From the NCBI RefSeq assembly GCF_015240255.1, contig NZ_CP061205.1, positions 372,001 to 436,000 of the forward strand: a stretch of 64,000 nucleotides of DNA, given 5' to 3'. The DNA comes from Kordiimonas pumila (GTDB lineage: Bacteria; Pseudomonadota; Alphaproteobacteria; Sphingomonadales; Kordiimonadaceae). Below, piece after piece: positions 9,248-19,305 of the stretch (position 1 is its first letter; the number at the start of each line of letters is the position of its first letter). The notes below the pieces were generated by a model. That model did not search any database. It worked only from the letters and a program-made list of their open reading frames with translations, and was not told the DNA's origin. The translations under genes and the position numbers were made by a program.

Positions 9248-10867
9248 ATGCCTCATATCGAATCTACCATCTCCACGTCTTCCGAGACTTTTAAGACTAA
9301 CCGTGACCATATGCGTGGTCTCATTGAGCAGGTGCGTGTTTACGAAGGCCGCACACAATCAAAGTCTGCCGCCTCACGCGAACGCTTTGAAAAACGCCAG
9401 CAGTTGTTGCCTCGCGAGCGCCTATCACTCTTACTTGACCCTGGTGCACCGTTTGTCGAGCTATCCACTCTCGCAGGTCTAGGGCTTGACACCACTGATC
9501 TCGACAAAAGTGTTCCTGGAGGAGGTGTTATTGCTGGCATTGGCATCGTAAGCGGTACCCGCTGCATGGTCTGCGCTAGCGATTCTGGTATTGACGCGGG
9601 TGCCTTACAACCAATGGGGCTAGAAAAACAGCTTCGGGCACAAGAGATAGCGCTGGAAAACAAGCTGCCCTATATCCAGTTGGTAGAAAGCGCAGGGGCT
9701 AACCTCATGCAGTACCGTGTTGAAGCATTTGTGCACGCCGGTAATGTGTTTCGCAATCTGGCGCGGCTATCGGCAGCCGGATTACCTGTTGTGACCGTGA
9801 CACACGGTTCATCGACCGCAGGCGGTGCTTATCAAACCGGTTTGTCAGATTATATCATTATGGTTCGTGGTCGGTCGCGCGCCTTTCTCGCTGGGCCACC
9901 TCTTCTCAAAGCAGCAACCGGTGAAATAGCAACTGAAGAAGAGCTGGGTGGCGCCGTTATGCATGCCTCTATATCAGGCTTAGGCGATTATCTCGCGGAA
10001 GATGACCGTGACGCTCTGCGCATCACACGAGAAATTGTAGAGCAACTTGATTGGAACCGTAGTATCCCAGAGGAGAAACCACGAACATATAAGCTCCCCC
10101 GTTACGATTCCGAAGAACTAATAGGCCTCATGCCTGCTGATTACAAAAGACCAATAGACATGCGTGAAGTCATTGCTCGCATTGCTGATGATTCTGAATT
10201 TCTTGAATTTGGTGCAGAATATGGTAGCGCCACCATCTGCGGCCACTTCAAGATTGAGGGTTTTTCTGTTGGCGTTATCACCAACAATGGACCAATTGAT
10301 CCGGCGGGCTCATCAAAAGCTGTACATTTCATTCAGGCTTGTTGTCAGTCCCGTACCCCGATCCTGTATTTGAACAATATCACAGGTTTTATGGTCGGCC
10401 GCTCTTATGAAGAAGCAGGTATCATCAAGCATGGATCTAAAATGATCCAAGCGGTAACCAATGCAACGGTGCCACAGATCACAATTTACTGCGGCGCATC
10501 ATATGGAGCCGGAAACTATGCAATGTGTGGCCGTGGCTTCCATCCGCGTTTCTGCTTCAGTTGGCCTAATTCAAAGACAGCCGTGATGGGGGGCGAACAA
10601 GCAGCAAAAACTATGCGCATCGTAAGCGAAGCCAATATGCGCCGTAAAGGACAAGTAGACGAGGCCAAACTTGACGCAATGTCAGCACGCATCGTCGACC
10701 TCTTTGACAGCCAGATGAGTGTTTTCACAACTAGCGCTCACTTATTGGACGACGGTGTGATTCACCCTCGTGATACCCGTGCTGTACTGGCAAATATACT
10801 TGCCGTTTGTCGTGAAGCCGAGATTCGCAAGCCACAAGCTATGCAATTCTCTGTCGCCCGCCCGTAA
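9248..10867 (+). CDS. Acyl-CoA carboxylase, carboxyltransferase (beta) subunit
   Basis: This 539-residue subunit has the methylcrotonyl-/geranyl-CoA carboxylase length and layout. The N-terminal half holds the acyl-CoA oxyanion segment (HGSSTAGGAYQTG, about 179-191). The C-terminal half holds NNITGFMVGR (about 375-384), YGAGNYAMCGR and VMGGEQAA. It moves carboxylate from carboxybiotin of the alpha subunit to the gamma carbon of an enoyl-CoA. The GIIKHGSKM segment resembles geranyl-CoA carboxylase more than MCC from memory, but this is a weak cue. It is followed after 29 bases by its alpha subunit. Confidence 0.92.
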   Translation: MPHIESTISTSSETFKTNRDHMRGLIEQVRVYEGRTQSKSAASRERFEKRQQLLPRERLSLLLDPGAPFVELSTLAGLGLDTTDLDKSVPGGGVIAGIGIVSGTRCMVCASDSGIDAGALQPMGLEKQLRAQEIALENKLPYIQLVESAGANLMQYRVEAFVHAGNVFRNLARLSAAGLPVVTVTHGSSTAGGAYQTGLSDYIIMVRGRSRAFLAGPPLLKAATGEIATEEELGGAVMHASISGLGDYLAEDDRDALRITREIVEQLDWNRSIPEEKPRTYKLPRYDSEELIGLMPADYKRPIDMREVIARIADDSEFLEFGAEYGSATICGHFKIEGFSVGVITNNGPIDPAGSSKAVHFIQACCQSRTPILYLNNITGFMVGRSYEEAGIIKHGSKMIQAVTNATVPQITIYCGASYGAGNYAMCGRGFHPRFCFSWPNSKTAVMGGEQAAKTMRIVSEANMRRKGQVDEAKLDAMSARIVDLFDSQMSVFTTSAHLLDDGVIHPRDTRAVLANILAVCREAEIRKPQAMQFSVARP

Positions 10868-10896
10868 TCGATTCCATAACAAATTTGGCTAATTCT

Positions 10897-12885
10897 ATGA
10901 ATGCTTCAACTCCCTTTACCAAGATTTTGATCGCTAACCGAGGCGAGATTGCGTTACGAATCATCCGCAGCGCACGGGCGCTCGGCTACCGAACGGTCGC
11001 CGTGTATTCCACTGCCGATGCCCAAGCAGCTCATGTTCTTGCCGCAGACCAAGCAGTATGCGTTGGTGAACCACTGCCTGCGCAGTCTTACCTGCGTATT
11101 GAGGCTATCATTGAGGCAGCACAGATCAGCGGCGCTGATGCAGTTCATCCTGGCTACGGCTTTCTAGCAGAGAATGAAGACTTTGCCACCGCTTGCCGTG
11201 CTGCAGGCCTGGTCTTTATCGGCCCCTCACCAGAATCGATTCGTGCAATGGGCGACAAAGCTGGCGGCAAACGTTTAATGATTGATGCCGGAGTTCCTTG
11301 CATACCTGGCTATCAGGGTGATGATCAGAGTGAAGCGCATTTATTCGCAGAAGCCAATCGCATTGGTTATCCTGTGATGATTAAAGCCACGGCAGGGGGC
11401 GGTGGTCGGGGTATGCGATTAGTCACATCAAGTGCTGAATTCGTCGACATGCTTCGAAGTGCTCAATCAGAAGCCAAAAACGCTTTTGGTGATGCCACAG
11501 TTATACTAGAACGGGCAATTCTTGAACCACGCCATATTGAAATCCAAATCTTTGCTGACCGACATGGCAATGCAGTACATTTAGGTGAACGCGACTGTTC
11601 TGTTCAGCGTCGCCACCAAAAAGTGATCGAGGAAGCTCCATCACCAGCAGTCAATGCGGAACTACGTGCGTCCATGGGCGCCACTGCCGTAACTGCCGCC
11701 AAGGCCATATCCTATGAAGGCGCGGGAACACTGGAATTTCTACTAGACAGTGCAGGCAATTACTACTTCATGGAAATGAACACACGGTTACAAGTAGAGC
11801 ACCCTGTAACCGAAGCTATCACAGGCCTGGACTTAGTCGAGTGGCAATTACGCGTAGCCGCTGGTGAGGCTCTTCCCCTCACTCAGGACGATATCTGTTT
11901 CTCAGGCCATGCCATGGAAGTTCGTTTATGTGCTGAAGATGTACGCGCCGGCTTTATGCCTCAGAGCGGCACGATGCGGCGCTGGGACATCCCTCACGAC
12001 CTGCGAGTAGAACATGGTTTAAACTCAGGCACATCAATTCCGCCATTCTACGATTCAATGATTGCCAAGCTGATCACGCACGGTAAAACACGTGACGAAG
12101 CCCGTCGCCGCTTAATACAAGGTGTAGAAGATACAGTAGCACTAGGTGTAAAAACAAACCAAGAGTTCTTAACGCGCTGCCTATCGCACCCGGTCTTTGC
12201 TAAAGACGGGGCCACTACGGCCTTCATCGCACAACATGAAAAAGATCTTGTTCCAGCTGATGAAAAAGCAACCAAACGTGCAGTTATTGTTGGTGCTTGG
12301 TTACTCCACGAAACACATGCACACGTTCGACAAAATGTGAGCGACCGTAGCCTGGCCCACGCGTTACCACTTGGCATGCATTTCGCCCTTGACGATACTC
12401 CGCATGTTGTAAATATTTCCCAGGTTCAACCGCGTCTTTTCAAGGTCTCTCTAGAAGGGGAGGAACATGAAATAACTGCGGTTTCTCTATGCCAAACGGA
12501 GGCTCGTTTTGTTCTCGACGGTGTGATGGAAAGTGTAGCCTATGACCGAGATGGCTCTAGCCTCTGGATACTTCTTGCAGGCCGGCCATATGCGCTGGAA
12601 GATCATACCCGTGCAGTAGCTTCACGCCAAGATAACGGTGATAGTGATGGGCGAGTTAGGGCCTCTATGAATGGCCGGATTGTAGCACTGATGGCGGCCG
12701 TAGGCGACAAGGTACAACTTGGCCAGCCTCTTCTAACACTTGAAGCAATGAAAATGGAACATGTGCATACCGCACCCGTCGAAGGCGTTATCACAGAAAT
12801 AATGGCTAGCGTCGACGATCAAGTCAAAGCTCACAGCGTGGTCATCGAAATCTTACCAGATGAAACAAAAGGAGGCTCAAAGTGA
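10897..12885 (+). CDS. Acyl-CoA carboxylase, biotin carboxylase/carrier (alpha) subunit
   Basis: The start is placed at the ATG at 10897; a TTG in frame at 10885 has no better ribosome site. The product of about 662 residues has the usual MCC/geranyl-CoA carboxylase alpha length. In order it shows the biotin carboxylase N-domain (ILIANRGEIALRIIR), the ATP-grasp glycine loop (KATAGGGGRGMR, about 160-171), MEMNTRLQVEHPVTE near residue 293, a connecting region, and the C-terminal biotinyl domain with EAMKMEH, whose Lys carries biotin. It pairs with the beta subunit just upstream; together they carboxylate an unsaturated acyl-CoA in the cytoplasm. Confidence 0.93.
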   Translation: MNASTPFTKILIANRGEIALRIIRSARALGYRTVAVYSTADAQAAHVLAADQAVCVGEPLPAQSYLRIEAIIEAAQISGADAVHPGYGFLAENEDFATACRAAGLVFIGPSPESIRAMGDKAGGKRLMIDAGVPCIPGYQGDDQSEAHLFAEANRIGYPVMIKATAGGGGRGMRLVTSSAEFVDMLRSAQSEAKNAFGDATVILERAILEPRHIEIQIFADRHGNAVHLGERDCSVQRRHQKVIEEAPSPAVNAELRASMGATAVTAAKAISYEGAGTLEFLLDSAGNYYFMEMNTRLQVEHPVTEAITGLDLVEWQLRVAAGEALPLTQDDICFSGHAMEVRLCAEDVRAGFMPQSGTMRRWDIPHDLRVEHGLNSGTSIPPFYDSMIAKLITHGKTRDEARRRLIQGVEDTVALGVKTNQEFLTRCLSHPVFAKDGATTAFIAQHEKDLVPADEKATKRAVIVGAWLLHETHAHVRQNVSDRSLAHALPLGMHFALDDTPHVVNISQVQPRLFKVSLEGEEHEITAVSLCQTEARFVLDGVMESVAYDRDGSSLWILLAGRPYALEDHTRAVASRQDNGDSDGRVRASMNGRIVALMAAVGDKVQLGQPLLTLEAMKMEHVHTAPVEGVITEIMASVDDQVKAHSVVIEILPDETKGGSK

Positions 12886-13673
12886 GCGATTGGCAAGGGA
12901 CCAAAGCAGAGGTTATTCATGAAAAGCGCGAACGGTCATTTTGGATCATCATAAATCGTCCAGAAAAGCGAAATGCCATTAATGACGGTGTCATCTCCGG
13001 TATTCGCGCAGGTATCCACGCAGCACAAAACGACCCTGAAATCCGGGTTATCGTCATAACAGCAGTTGGTGAAAAGGCTTTTTGCGCCGGCGCTGACCTA
13101 CAACCCGGTAAAGGATTTGTATTCGACTTCTCTCGCCCCAGCAATGACTATGCCGATTTACTACGTGAAACCCAAAATGCAACCTTACCAATCGTAGCTA
13201 GGATCAATGGTACCTGTATGGCCGGGGGCATGGGCCTGTTATGCATGGCGGACTTGGCTGTGTCCGCTGATCATGCACTGTTTGGGTTGCCTGAAGTAAA
13301 AGTAGGCGTGTTCCCAATGCAAGTCCTTAGCCTTCTCAAAGACCAGATTCCTATGCGAATTATGCGTGAATGGGCACTCACAGGTGAGCCCTTCTCTGCC
13401 GAGGATGCACGTCAATTTGGGCTGGTCAATCACGTTGTTCCACAATCAGACCTTGATAGCAAAACAGAATGGCTGATTAATCGACTTGCAGACAAATCAC
13501 CAACAGCAATACGGCGGGGTAAATATGCTATACGTGCTATTTCTGCCATGTCATTTGATCAAGCTATTGCGTACACAGAGAGTCAAATTGCCCTACTACC
13601 CATGACGGAAGATGCTCGCGAAGGAATAGCGGCTTTCCAAGAGAAACGCAGACCAAATTGGACAGGGCGCTAA
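12882..13673 (+). CDS. Enoyl-CoA hydratase/isomerase family protein
   Basis: It starts at a GTG that overlaps the carboxylase stop by four bases (GTGA), with AAAGGAGG six bases ahead, so translation is coupled. The 263-residue crotonase-fold protein shows FCAGADL (about 67-73) and the oxyanion-hole segment GTCMAGGMGL. The Glu of LPEVKVG is kept, while the first crotonase catalytic Glu position reads Gly within AGGMGL, as in several methylglutaconyl- or isohexenylglutaconyl-CoA hydratase-like members. In context it should hydrate the product of the carboxylase. It is the last gene before the island. Confidence 0.9.
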   Translation: MSDWQGTKAEVIHEKRERSFWIIINRPEKRNAINDGVISGIRAGIHAAQNDPEIRVIVITAVGEKAFCAGADLQPGKGFVFDFSRPSNDYADLLRETQNATLPIVARINGTCMAGGMGLLCMADLAVSADHALFGLPEVKVGVFPMQVLSLLKDQIPMRIMREWALTGEPFSAEDARQFGLVNHVVPQSDLDSKTEWLINRLADKSPTAIRRGKYAIRAISAMSFDQAIAYTESQIALLPMTEDAREGIAAFQEKRRPNWTGR

Positions 13674-13794
13674 AACAAACTTCTAATAATCCACCTATGT
13701 ACACCAAGCTTAATTCCATGAGAGTCATGAATGCACTTTGGGTTATTAGAAACAACTTTATATTAGAATTTTAATGAGCTTGGTAAAGTGAACC

Positions 13795-14184
13795 TACTGT
13801 CTTGGTTGAGACCATTCTACAAAATCACCCAAGTACGCTTGGATGGTGGCATTGAACTATGAGGATGACCGGGATACGGTGCGCCTGAATGAAGGCGTAC
13901 TTCACGACACATCCTTTGCGAAGTACGCCGTTGCCTTTTTTAGAAGGTCGCGCTCCTCAGTGACACGCAACAGCTCAGCCTTCAACCGGCAGACCTCCAT
14001 TCTATCAGCAGTCTCCTGCTTGGATTCTTTGGCAGGCTTATGGAATTGACGCTTCCAGTCATCAAGGGACTTCGTGCAAACCCCCGAGACGCTCTGCAAC
14101 CTCTTTAACCTAATAACCTCGGTCAGTGATTTGTGATACAGCATCACGCTTGAATTCTTCTGTATAACGAACACCTATCGGCAC
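13795..14184 (-). pseudogene. Broken IS3-family transposase remnant (orfA plus start of orfB)
   Basis: Read leftward from a GTG at 14184 behind AAGGAG, the frame gives an orfA N-terminus (RYTEEFKRDAVSQITDRGY), then an in-frame TAG. Translation remains orfA-like after it and then needs a one-base shift at a run of five G to continue as GVCTKSLDDWKRQF and on to the typical orfA end EERDLLKKATAYFAK at 13902. A few codons of orfB (KYAFIQAHR) follow before homology is lost near 13795. A nonsense codon, a frameshift and a truncated orfB make it a dead copy. It marks the left side of the island. The remaining sequence around it (13674-13794 and 14185-14310) shows no gene. Confidence 0.8.
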
Positions 14185-14310
14185 AATCTATAAACTCCTT
14201 GCTCCCATTTTATAAAGCGCAAGGTGTCTACAAATCTAGGGGCATCTCATTCTGACATGGTCTGACAGTTACCGACAATCGAGACAATCTAGATGGAACT
14301 TAATGGCCTG

Positions 14311-16096
14311 TTATAAAAGCTTCCTCTTATTTCCAGCCACAAACGCATCCACCTCTTCATTAGTACCATATAGAATGACCGTCATATAGGCTAACCAACC
14401 CAGCATTTTCACACCAAGGAAACGTTTGTCATTCCCTGAGTTTAATGACTCTGTGGAATGAGCAAGGCTGGCACGCAGCACCCCATATCTATATCTAGGT
14501 TTTTTGTTCGTTTCTTTAGCTTTCAACCTTATATTTATAAACTCCTGCTTGCGGCCCGACATCCAATACCTATATGCCTCTTGTTCAAGGCTCTCCGTAG
14601 AGTCTTCTCCCCGTTTTGCCAGCGGTTTTCCTTTCATGCTCCAGAACACAGACGGAATAGCATCCTGATCAAAATTCAATATTGCCGACAGGTCCTCCCG
14701 GGTTGTTATCCGCAGATAATGCTTGCTGGCAGTGAAAGCTTTCAAGACTGCCATAGCCTGCTTAACGATAGCTTTGCGAGGACGCTTCTTCTGGCACTTA
14801 TTGCGTAAGATATTCGAAACTTTAATCGCCAATCTTAAAACGTCTGGGCTGTTATGAAGGTCTGGTATCAAAACTTCCTGAATTGCATTCTGAGGTGTAT
14901 CCTCTGAGCCTGCCTTATCGCCGATAAATTTTGCGCCGCCCTTTTTCGTTTTCACAGCTGCGAGCTTCCTACACCGATACACAATGCCCTCAAGGTCTTC
15001 TTCTACAACTGGGTACTGTAGAGCTATACCCGCTATGCTCTGTCCTGCCTCCAACTTTTGAAGAGCGCCCGCGAGAATAAGATATGTCTCTGGGAGATCA
15101 AAGGTCAGGTTTGGCTGACACTTCCGCCCCGCAGTGCCAAGGATCCGCTTTTCTTCTCGGCCAAAACGAACCCGCTCATGCACTCGCTTCACAAGCGTGG
15201 TCATAGTAGCTTGATAGCCTTCTCGGAGCTTTTTAGCCCGTAAATTACCAAATCGCTTAAGAGATAGTTGTAAACTTTCTTTATCCCATATAGCGCGCCC
15301 TAGCTTCCGATGAACCGTTTCCATAACCAAATGCAGATAGGTTTGTGCTGATGTTGCGGGGCTTGCATGCCCAAGCCCTTTCGTCATCTGCCAGAGGGCA
15401 TCTCTCACTAGGTCATCGCCCATCATCCAATACCTTCTGACGGACGCAAGCTTTTGCGCATCATAACCTGTGAGTTTATGGGCGAGTTCATGCTCTTTCG
15501 ACAATATTGTCCAAGTGTATGTTGCACACGAATGACGTAGTGAATGGAAGACCACCTCTTCATTACCAGTCGATTGTCTCAGGGCACCTCCGAGCTTTTG
15601 ACTGACAACAATTTGGTCCAGGGGGATATTCTCACCGTCAAGCCCAAACAAAAGCGCACCCCGTCCATTATCTAAGCCGAGCTTGTGATAATAGTGCTTC
15701 AACAACTCCAGTTCATCAGCAGTAAAGAGTACCGACAGCTCAAGCCTGCGAAGAGCATTGTCAGATTTGTTGGACCCATGCCTGCTCCCGCGAACATACA
15801 CTGTCCACCCTGACTTGGGGTCTATATCCCGAAACCGAAATTTTAGAATTTCTCCGATCCTAAGGCCACACCGAAAACCAAAAATCAGGATTAGTTTGAG
15901 CTGAGTTTGATAAATCTCAGGCTCTTCCAGCGTCTCGATAGCTTCGAGCACATTATACACATGCCGGTGATCCAAAATAGATGTCCGAACAAAGGTTAAA
16001 GACTTACTCACCTGAAGAAATTTAGTGAGCTTAATATTTATATCCCACCCGTAGTTTTCCACACCAAATTGATGCAGCCAGCGTAATCGAGCAATA
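14311..16096 (-). pseudogene. Large tyrosine recombinase, 5' end cut by IS element
   Basis: About 595 codons remain. Catalytic residues of a tyrosine recombinase lie near the truncated N-terminus: Arg in GFRCGLRIGE, His and Arg in FHSLRHSCATY, His in KGLGHASPAT and the nucleophile Tyr in AQTYLHLV. A C-terminal extension of more than 300 residues follows the Tyr and matches nothing I can name. The core-binding domain is mostly missing because the reading frame now begins inside the inverted repeat of the IS element at 16097. It would cut and join DNA at an attachment site when intact. With the fragments at 17333-20450 it forms a recombinase set, perhaps of the integrase-trio kind. Confidence 0.78.
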
Positions 16097-16156
16097 TGGA
16101 CTTGCTTCGGTTTAGTGGAGAGCATTTGATATGATCCTAGACTTTGGAGTTATTAC

Positions 16157-16441
16157 ATGTCTTCACATCGAGTATTGTTTACAAAAGAATTTAAGGAAGA
16201 AGCAGTTCGTCTTGCGTTAACGAGTGATCGTCAGCGACAGGATATTGCCTCAGATTTGGGCATAGGTAAATCCACTCTTTGCCGCTGGGTTAGCCAGCAT
16301 CGTCATTCAGTCCAGCCGGATGCTGTTTCAGATGACAAGGATAAGGAGCTTGCCCTTCTGCGACGGGAAGTTCAACTTCTGAAGGCAGAACGCGATTTAT
16401 TAAAAAAGGCTACAGCTCTTTTCGCCCGGGAAAGTCGGTGA
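16157..16441 (+). CDS. IS3-family transposase OrfA
   Basis: This 94-residue DNA-binding protein has a helix-turn-helix (about 10-50; FKEEAVRLAL, then DIASDLGIGKSTLCRWV) and a C-terminal leucine-zipper coil (LALLRREVQLLKAERDLLKKA). It binds the element ends and, by frameshift, provides the N-terminus of the OrfAB transposase. It is intact, unlike the other IS3-type copies in the window. Confidence 0.92.
   Translation: MSSHRVLFTKEFKEEAVRLALTSDRQRQDIASDLGIGKSTLCRWVSQHRHSVQPDAVSDDKDKELALLRREVQLLKAERDLLKKATALFARESR
16402..16408 (+). promoter_or_regulatory. A6G slippery site for -1 frameshifting
   Basis: The heptamer A AAA AAG is in the zero-frame register near the orfA end. A -1 shift here leaves the frame open through the orfA stop and straight into orfB, giving a fused OrfAB transposase. 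IS3-family elements are known to use this mechanism. The inverted copy has the same site at 19054-19060. Confidence 0.8.
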
Positions 16442-17295
16442 GGTTTTCCCTTATTGATGCGAAGAGGGCCTGTCTGCCTGTTGAGCGTGCCTGTTTGTTG
16501 CTGAATGTCAGTATGAGTGGTTATTATGCCTGGAAGAAGAGGTCTGTCAGCAAGCGACAGCGCGATGATATGGTGTTGCTTGTCCATATACGCAGCTATT
16601 TTCGCCAGTCAAACGATACGTATGGCAGTCCCCGTATGGCAGCAGAGTTGCAAGCATGTGGGTTTTCTGTTGGCCGTCGGCGTGTTGCCCGTCTGATGAA
16701 AGAGACTGGCCTGCAAGCCAGACAAAAAAGGCGGTTCAAATGCACAACAGATAGCCATCATGATAATCCCGTGTTTCCTAACTTGCTGGAGCAAGATTTT
16801 ACAGCTTCTGCGCCAGACAGGAAATGGGGTGTTGATATCAGTTATATCTGGACAATGGAAGGTTGGCTCTATCTGGCAGTTGTCATTGACCTTTATGCCC
16901 GTCGTGTTGTTGGCTGGGCCACAAGCAACAGGCTAAAAAAGGAGCTGGCCCTTGAAGCTCTGGACAAGGCTTTCATCCTCAGACAACCGCCTCCCGGCCT
17001 GATCCATCACAGCGACAGGGGCAGTCAATATTGCTCATACGAGTATCGCAAGCGTCTGAAAAAATACCGTATGACCGGCTCTATGTCAGCCAAGGGAAAT
17101 TGCTATGATAATGCCGTGGTGGAGACATTCTTTAAAACCATTAAAACTGAACTTGTCTGGCGCACAAGTTTTGCAACACGAAAGGAAGCTACAAATATGA
17201 TTGCACACTATATCGGTGATTTCTATAATCCCAGACGCCGTCATTCGACATTGGGATACTTAAGCCCCATTCAGTTCGAAAAAAGGGCCGCTTAA
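16438..17295 (+). CDS. IS3-family transposase OrfB (DDE integrase)
   Basis: This 285-residue retroviral-integrase-type catalytic protein shows an N-terminal HTH_21-like region (SGYYAWKKR, TYGSPRMAAEL) and the DDE triad: Asp in WGVDISYIW, Asp in HHSDRGSQY and Glu in NAVVETFFKTIK. The GTG start overlaps the orfA stop by four bases. The active product is expected to be OrfAB made by frameshift. All motifs are intact, so the element may still be mobile. Confidence 0.93.
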   Translation: MRFSLIDAKRACLPVERACLLLNVSMSGYYAWKKRSVSKRQRDDMVLLVHIRSYFRQSNDTYGSPRMAAELQACGFSVGRRRVARLMKETGLQARQKRRFKCTTDSHHDNPVFPNLLEQDFTASAPDRKWGVDISYIWTMEGWLYLAVVIDLYARRVVGWATSNRLKKELALEALDKAFILRQPPPGLIHHSDRGSQYCSYEYRKRLKKYRMTGSMSAKGNCYDNAVVETFFKTIKTELVWRTSFATRKEATNMIAHYIGDFYNPRRRHSTLGYLSPIQFEKRAA

Positions 17296-17332
17296 AACTG
17301 AAAATGCTCTCCACTAAACCGAAGCAAGTCCA

Positions 17333-18129
17333 CTTTCCACCTTGCTACTTTTGAGAGAGCAATTTTTAGCGGCATATCACTAAGAGGTGGCTGTTTATCC
17401 AAACAGGGATTAATGGGTTTGATACTAAGTTCCTCCAGCACTTTTTCCATAACCTCTGAAGCTTTTTTCTGCAAAATAGGCGACAGGCAAGAAAATCTAT
17501 CATCTACTTCTTTCTCACCTTCCAGATGACCAGCGAACCCCGGAAACTGGTCGGCAGGAAGCAGACAAGCGAGTTTCGTTAACGTAAAATGGCGTGCCCA
17601 GTTTGCCGGTATGGTCCAAAAACTCGAGGTGAGTTTTTTCAGATTGCGCGTGCTGAGGGGTTCACGTTTACCATCCTTACTAATGAGGAAAAACAGTGGA
17701 GCTGTCCCGACCAAGCTTTCTTTTAACATTGAAGCGAGGCCCGGATAAGGCACCTCTGCAGCAAGCAAAAAGTTTTGCAGATAGTTTAGATAAAACTCAA
17801 GTTGGTCACTCGTCGAAGTCGATAAGACTAGCGGCCGTGAGGTTTTGTCTTCGACAAACAATACCCCTCCCTTCAGATCAAAATGTAACACTGTTTTTAA
17901 AGCGGTTACATTATGGCGGTGTGCAGTTGAGAGCTGTATATAGATCCACACCATATAAGCTATCTCATTATGCACGCTGATATAATTGTCGACTGGCTTT
18001 CCGAGAACACTTTGAAGCGGCTTGACCAGATCAGAATATATCTTAGACAGGGACCTTTCATTCACTGTTAGTGCTGATCCAACTATAACGGATGATGTCG
18101 CAGGTATTTCCTTGGCGTCAAATCCTAAT
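17333..18129 (-). pseudogene. Fragment of large, degenerate tyrosine recombinase between IS copies
   Basis: About 265 codons are open across the whole interval with no start or stop of their own. The pattern is recombinase-like: WIYIQLSTAHRHNVTAL (box I Arg), VEDKTSRPLVL, then ARHFTLTKLACLLP, FAGHLEG and FSCLSP. The second Arg of box II and the final Tyr are not where a working enzyme needs them, so even the intact parent may have been catalytically weak or structural. The codon phase at either end does not match the pieces at 14311 and 19366, so simple removal of the IS copies would not restore one gene. Confidence 0.6.
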
Positions 18130-18166
18130 TGGACTTGCTTCGGTTTAGTGGAGAGCATTTTCAGTT

Positions 18167-19024
18167 TTAAGCGGCCCTTTTTTCGAACTGAATGGGGCTT
18201 AAGTATCCCAATGTCGAATGACGGCGTCTGGGATTATAGAAATCACCGATATAGTGTGCAATCATATTTGTAGCTTCCTTTCGTGTTGCAAAACTTGTGC
18301 GCCAGACAAGTTCAGTTTTAATGGTTTTAAAGAATGTCTCCACCACGGCATTATCATAGCAATTTCCCTTGGCTGACATAGAGCCGGTCATACGGTATTT
18401 TTTCAGACGCTTGCGATACTCGTATGAGCAATATTGACTGCCCCTGTCGCTGTGATGGATCAGGCCGGGAGGCGGTTGTCTGAGGATGAAAGCCTTGTCC
18501 AGAGCTTCAAGGGCCAGCTCCTTTTTTAGCCTGTTGCTTGTGGCCCAGCCAACAACACGACGGGCATAAAGGTCAATGACAACTGCCAGATAGAGCCAAC
18601 CTTCCATTGTCCAGATATAACTGATATCAACACCCCATTTCCTGTCTGGCGCAGAAGCTGTAAAATCTTGCTCCAGCAAGTTAGGAAACACGGGATTATC
18701 ATGATGGCTATCTGTTGTGCATTTGAACCGCCTTTTTTGTCTGGCTTGCAGGCCAGTCTCTTTCATCAGACGGGCAACACGCCGACGGCCAACAGAAAAC
18801 CCACATGCTTGCAACTCTGCTGCCATACGGGGACTGCCATACGTATCGTTTGACTGGCGAAAATAGCTGCGTATATGGACAAGCAACACCATATCATCGC
18901 GCTGTCGCTTGCTGACAGACCTCTTCTTCCAGGCATAATAACCACTCATACTGACATTCAGCAACAAACAGGCACGCTCAACAGGCAGACAGGCCCTCTT
19001 CGCATCAATAAGGGAAAACCTCAC
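18167..19024 (-). CDS. IS3-family transposase OrfB, copy 2
   Basis: The 285-residue product is the same as that of the frame at 16438-17295, including the DDE triad. It is read leftward and overlaps its orfA by four bases. Confidence 0.93.
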   Translation of the reverse strand: MRFSLIDAKRACLPVERACLLLNVSMSGYYAWKKRSVSKRQRDDMVLLVHIRSYFRQSNDTYGSPRMAAELQACGFSVGRRRVARLMKETGLQARQKRRFKCTTDSHHDNPVFPNLLEQDFTASAPDRKWGVDISYIWTMEGWLYLAVVIDLYARRVVGWATSNRLKKELALEALDKAFILRQPPPGLIHHSDRGSQYCSYEYRKRLKKYRMTGSMSAKGNCYDNAVVETFFKTIKTELVWRTSFATRKEATNMIAHYIGDFYNPRRRHSTLGYLSPIQFEKRAA

Positions 19025-19305
19025 CGACTTTCCCGGGCGAAAAGAGCTGTAGCCTTTTTTAATAAATCGCGTTCTGCCTTCAGAAGTTGAACTTCCCGTC
19101 GCAGAAGGGCAAGCTCCTTATCCTTGTCATCTGAAACAGCATCCGGCTGGACTGAATGACGATGCTGGCTAACCCAGCGGCAAAGAGTGGATTTACCTAT
19201 GCCCAAATCTGAGGCAATATCCTGTCGCTGACGATCACTCGTTAACGCAAGACGAACTGCTTCTTCCTTAAATTCTTTTGTAAACAATACTCGATGTGAA
19301 GACAT
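19021..19305 (-). CDS. IS3-family transposase OrfA, copy 2
   Basis: The 94-residue product is the same as that of the frame at 16157-16441, with helix-turn-helix, coiled coil and the A6G slippery site (19054-19060). Confidence 0.92.
   Translation of the reverse strand: MSSHRVLFTKEFKEEAVRLALTSDRQRQDIASDLGIGKSTLCRWVSQHRHSVQPDAVSDDKDKELALLRREVQLLKAERDLLKKATALFARESR

Larger units (their letters stand above)
16097..17332 (+). mobile_element. IS3-family insertion sequence, copy 1 (1236 bp)
   Basis: The element is bounded by perfect 28-bp inverted repeats (16097-16124 and 17305-17332) beginning TGGACTTGC and ending GCAAGTCCA. It contains two overlapping transposase frames. Copy 2 at 18130-19365 is the same length and, from its translated products and ends, appears identical but inverted. 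Flanking bases (AATA on the left, CTTT on the right) show no target duplication, so the copy has taken part in a rearrangement after insertion. Confidence 0.93.

Noticed and set aside
13681-13751. Inverted repeat TTCTAATAA ... TTATTAGAA as terminator of the hydratase gene
   Set aside because: The arms are about 50 bases apart and there is no GC-rich stem or T-run, so it is weak as a terminator.
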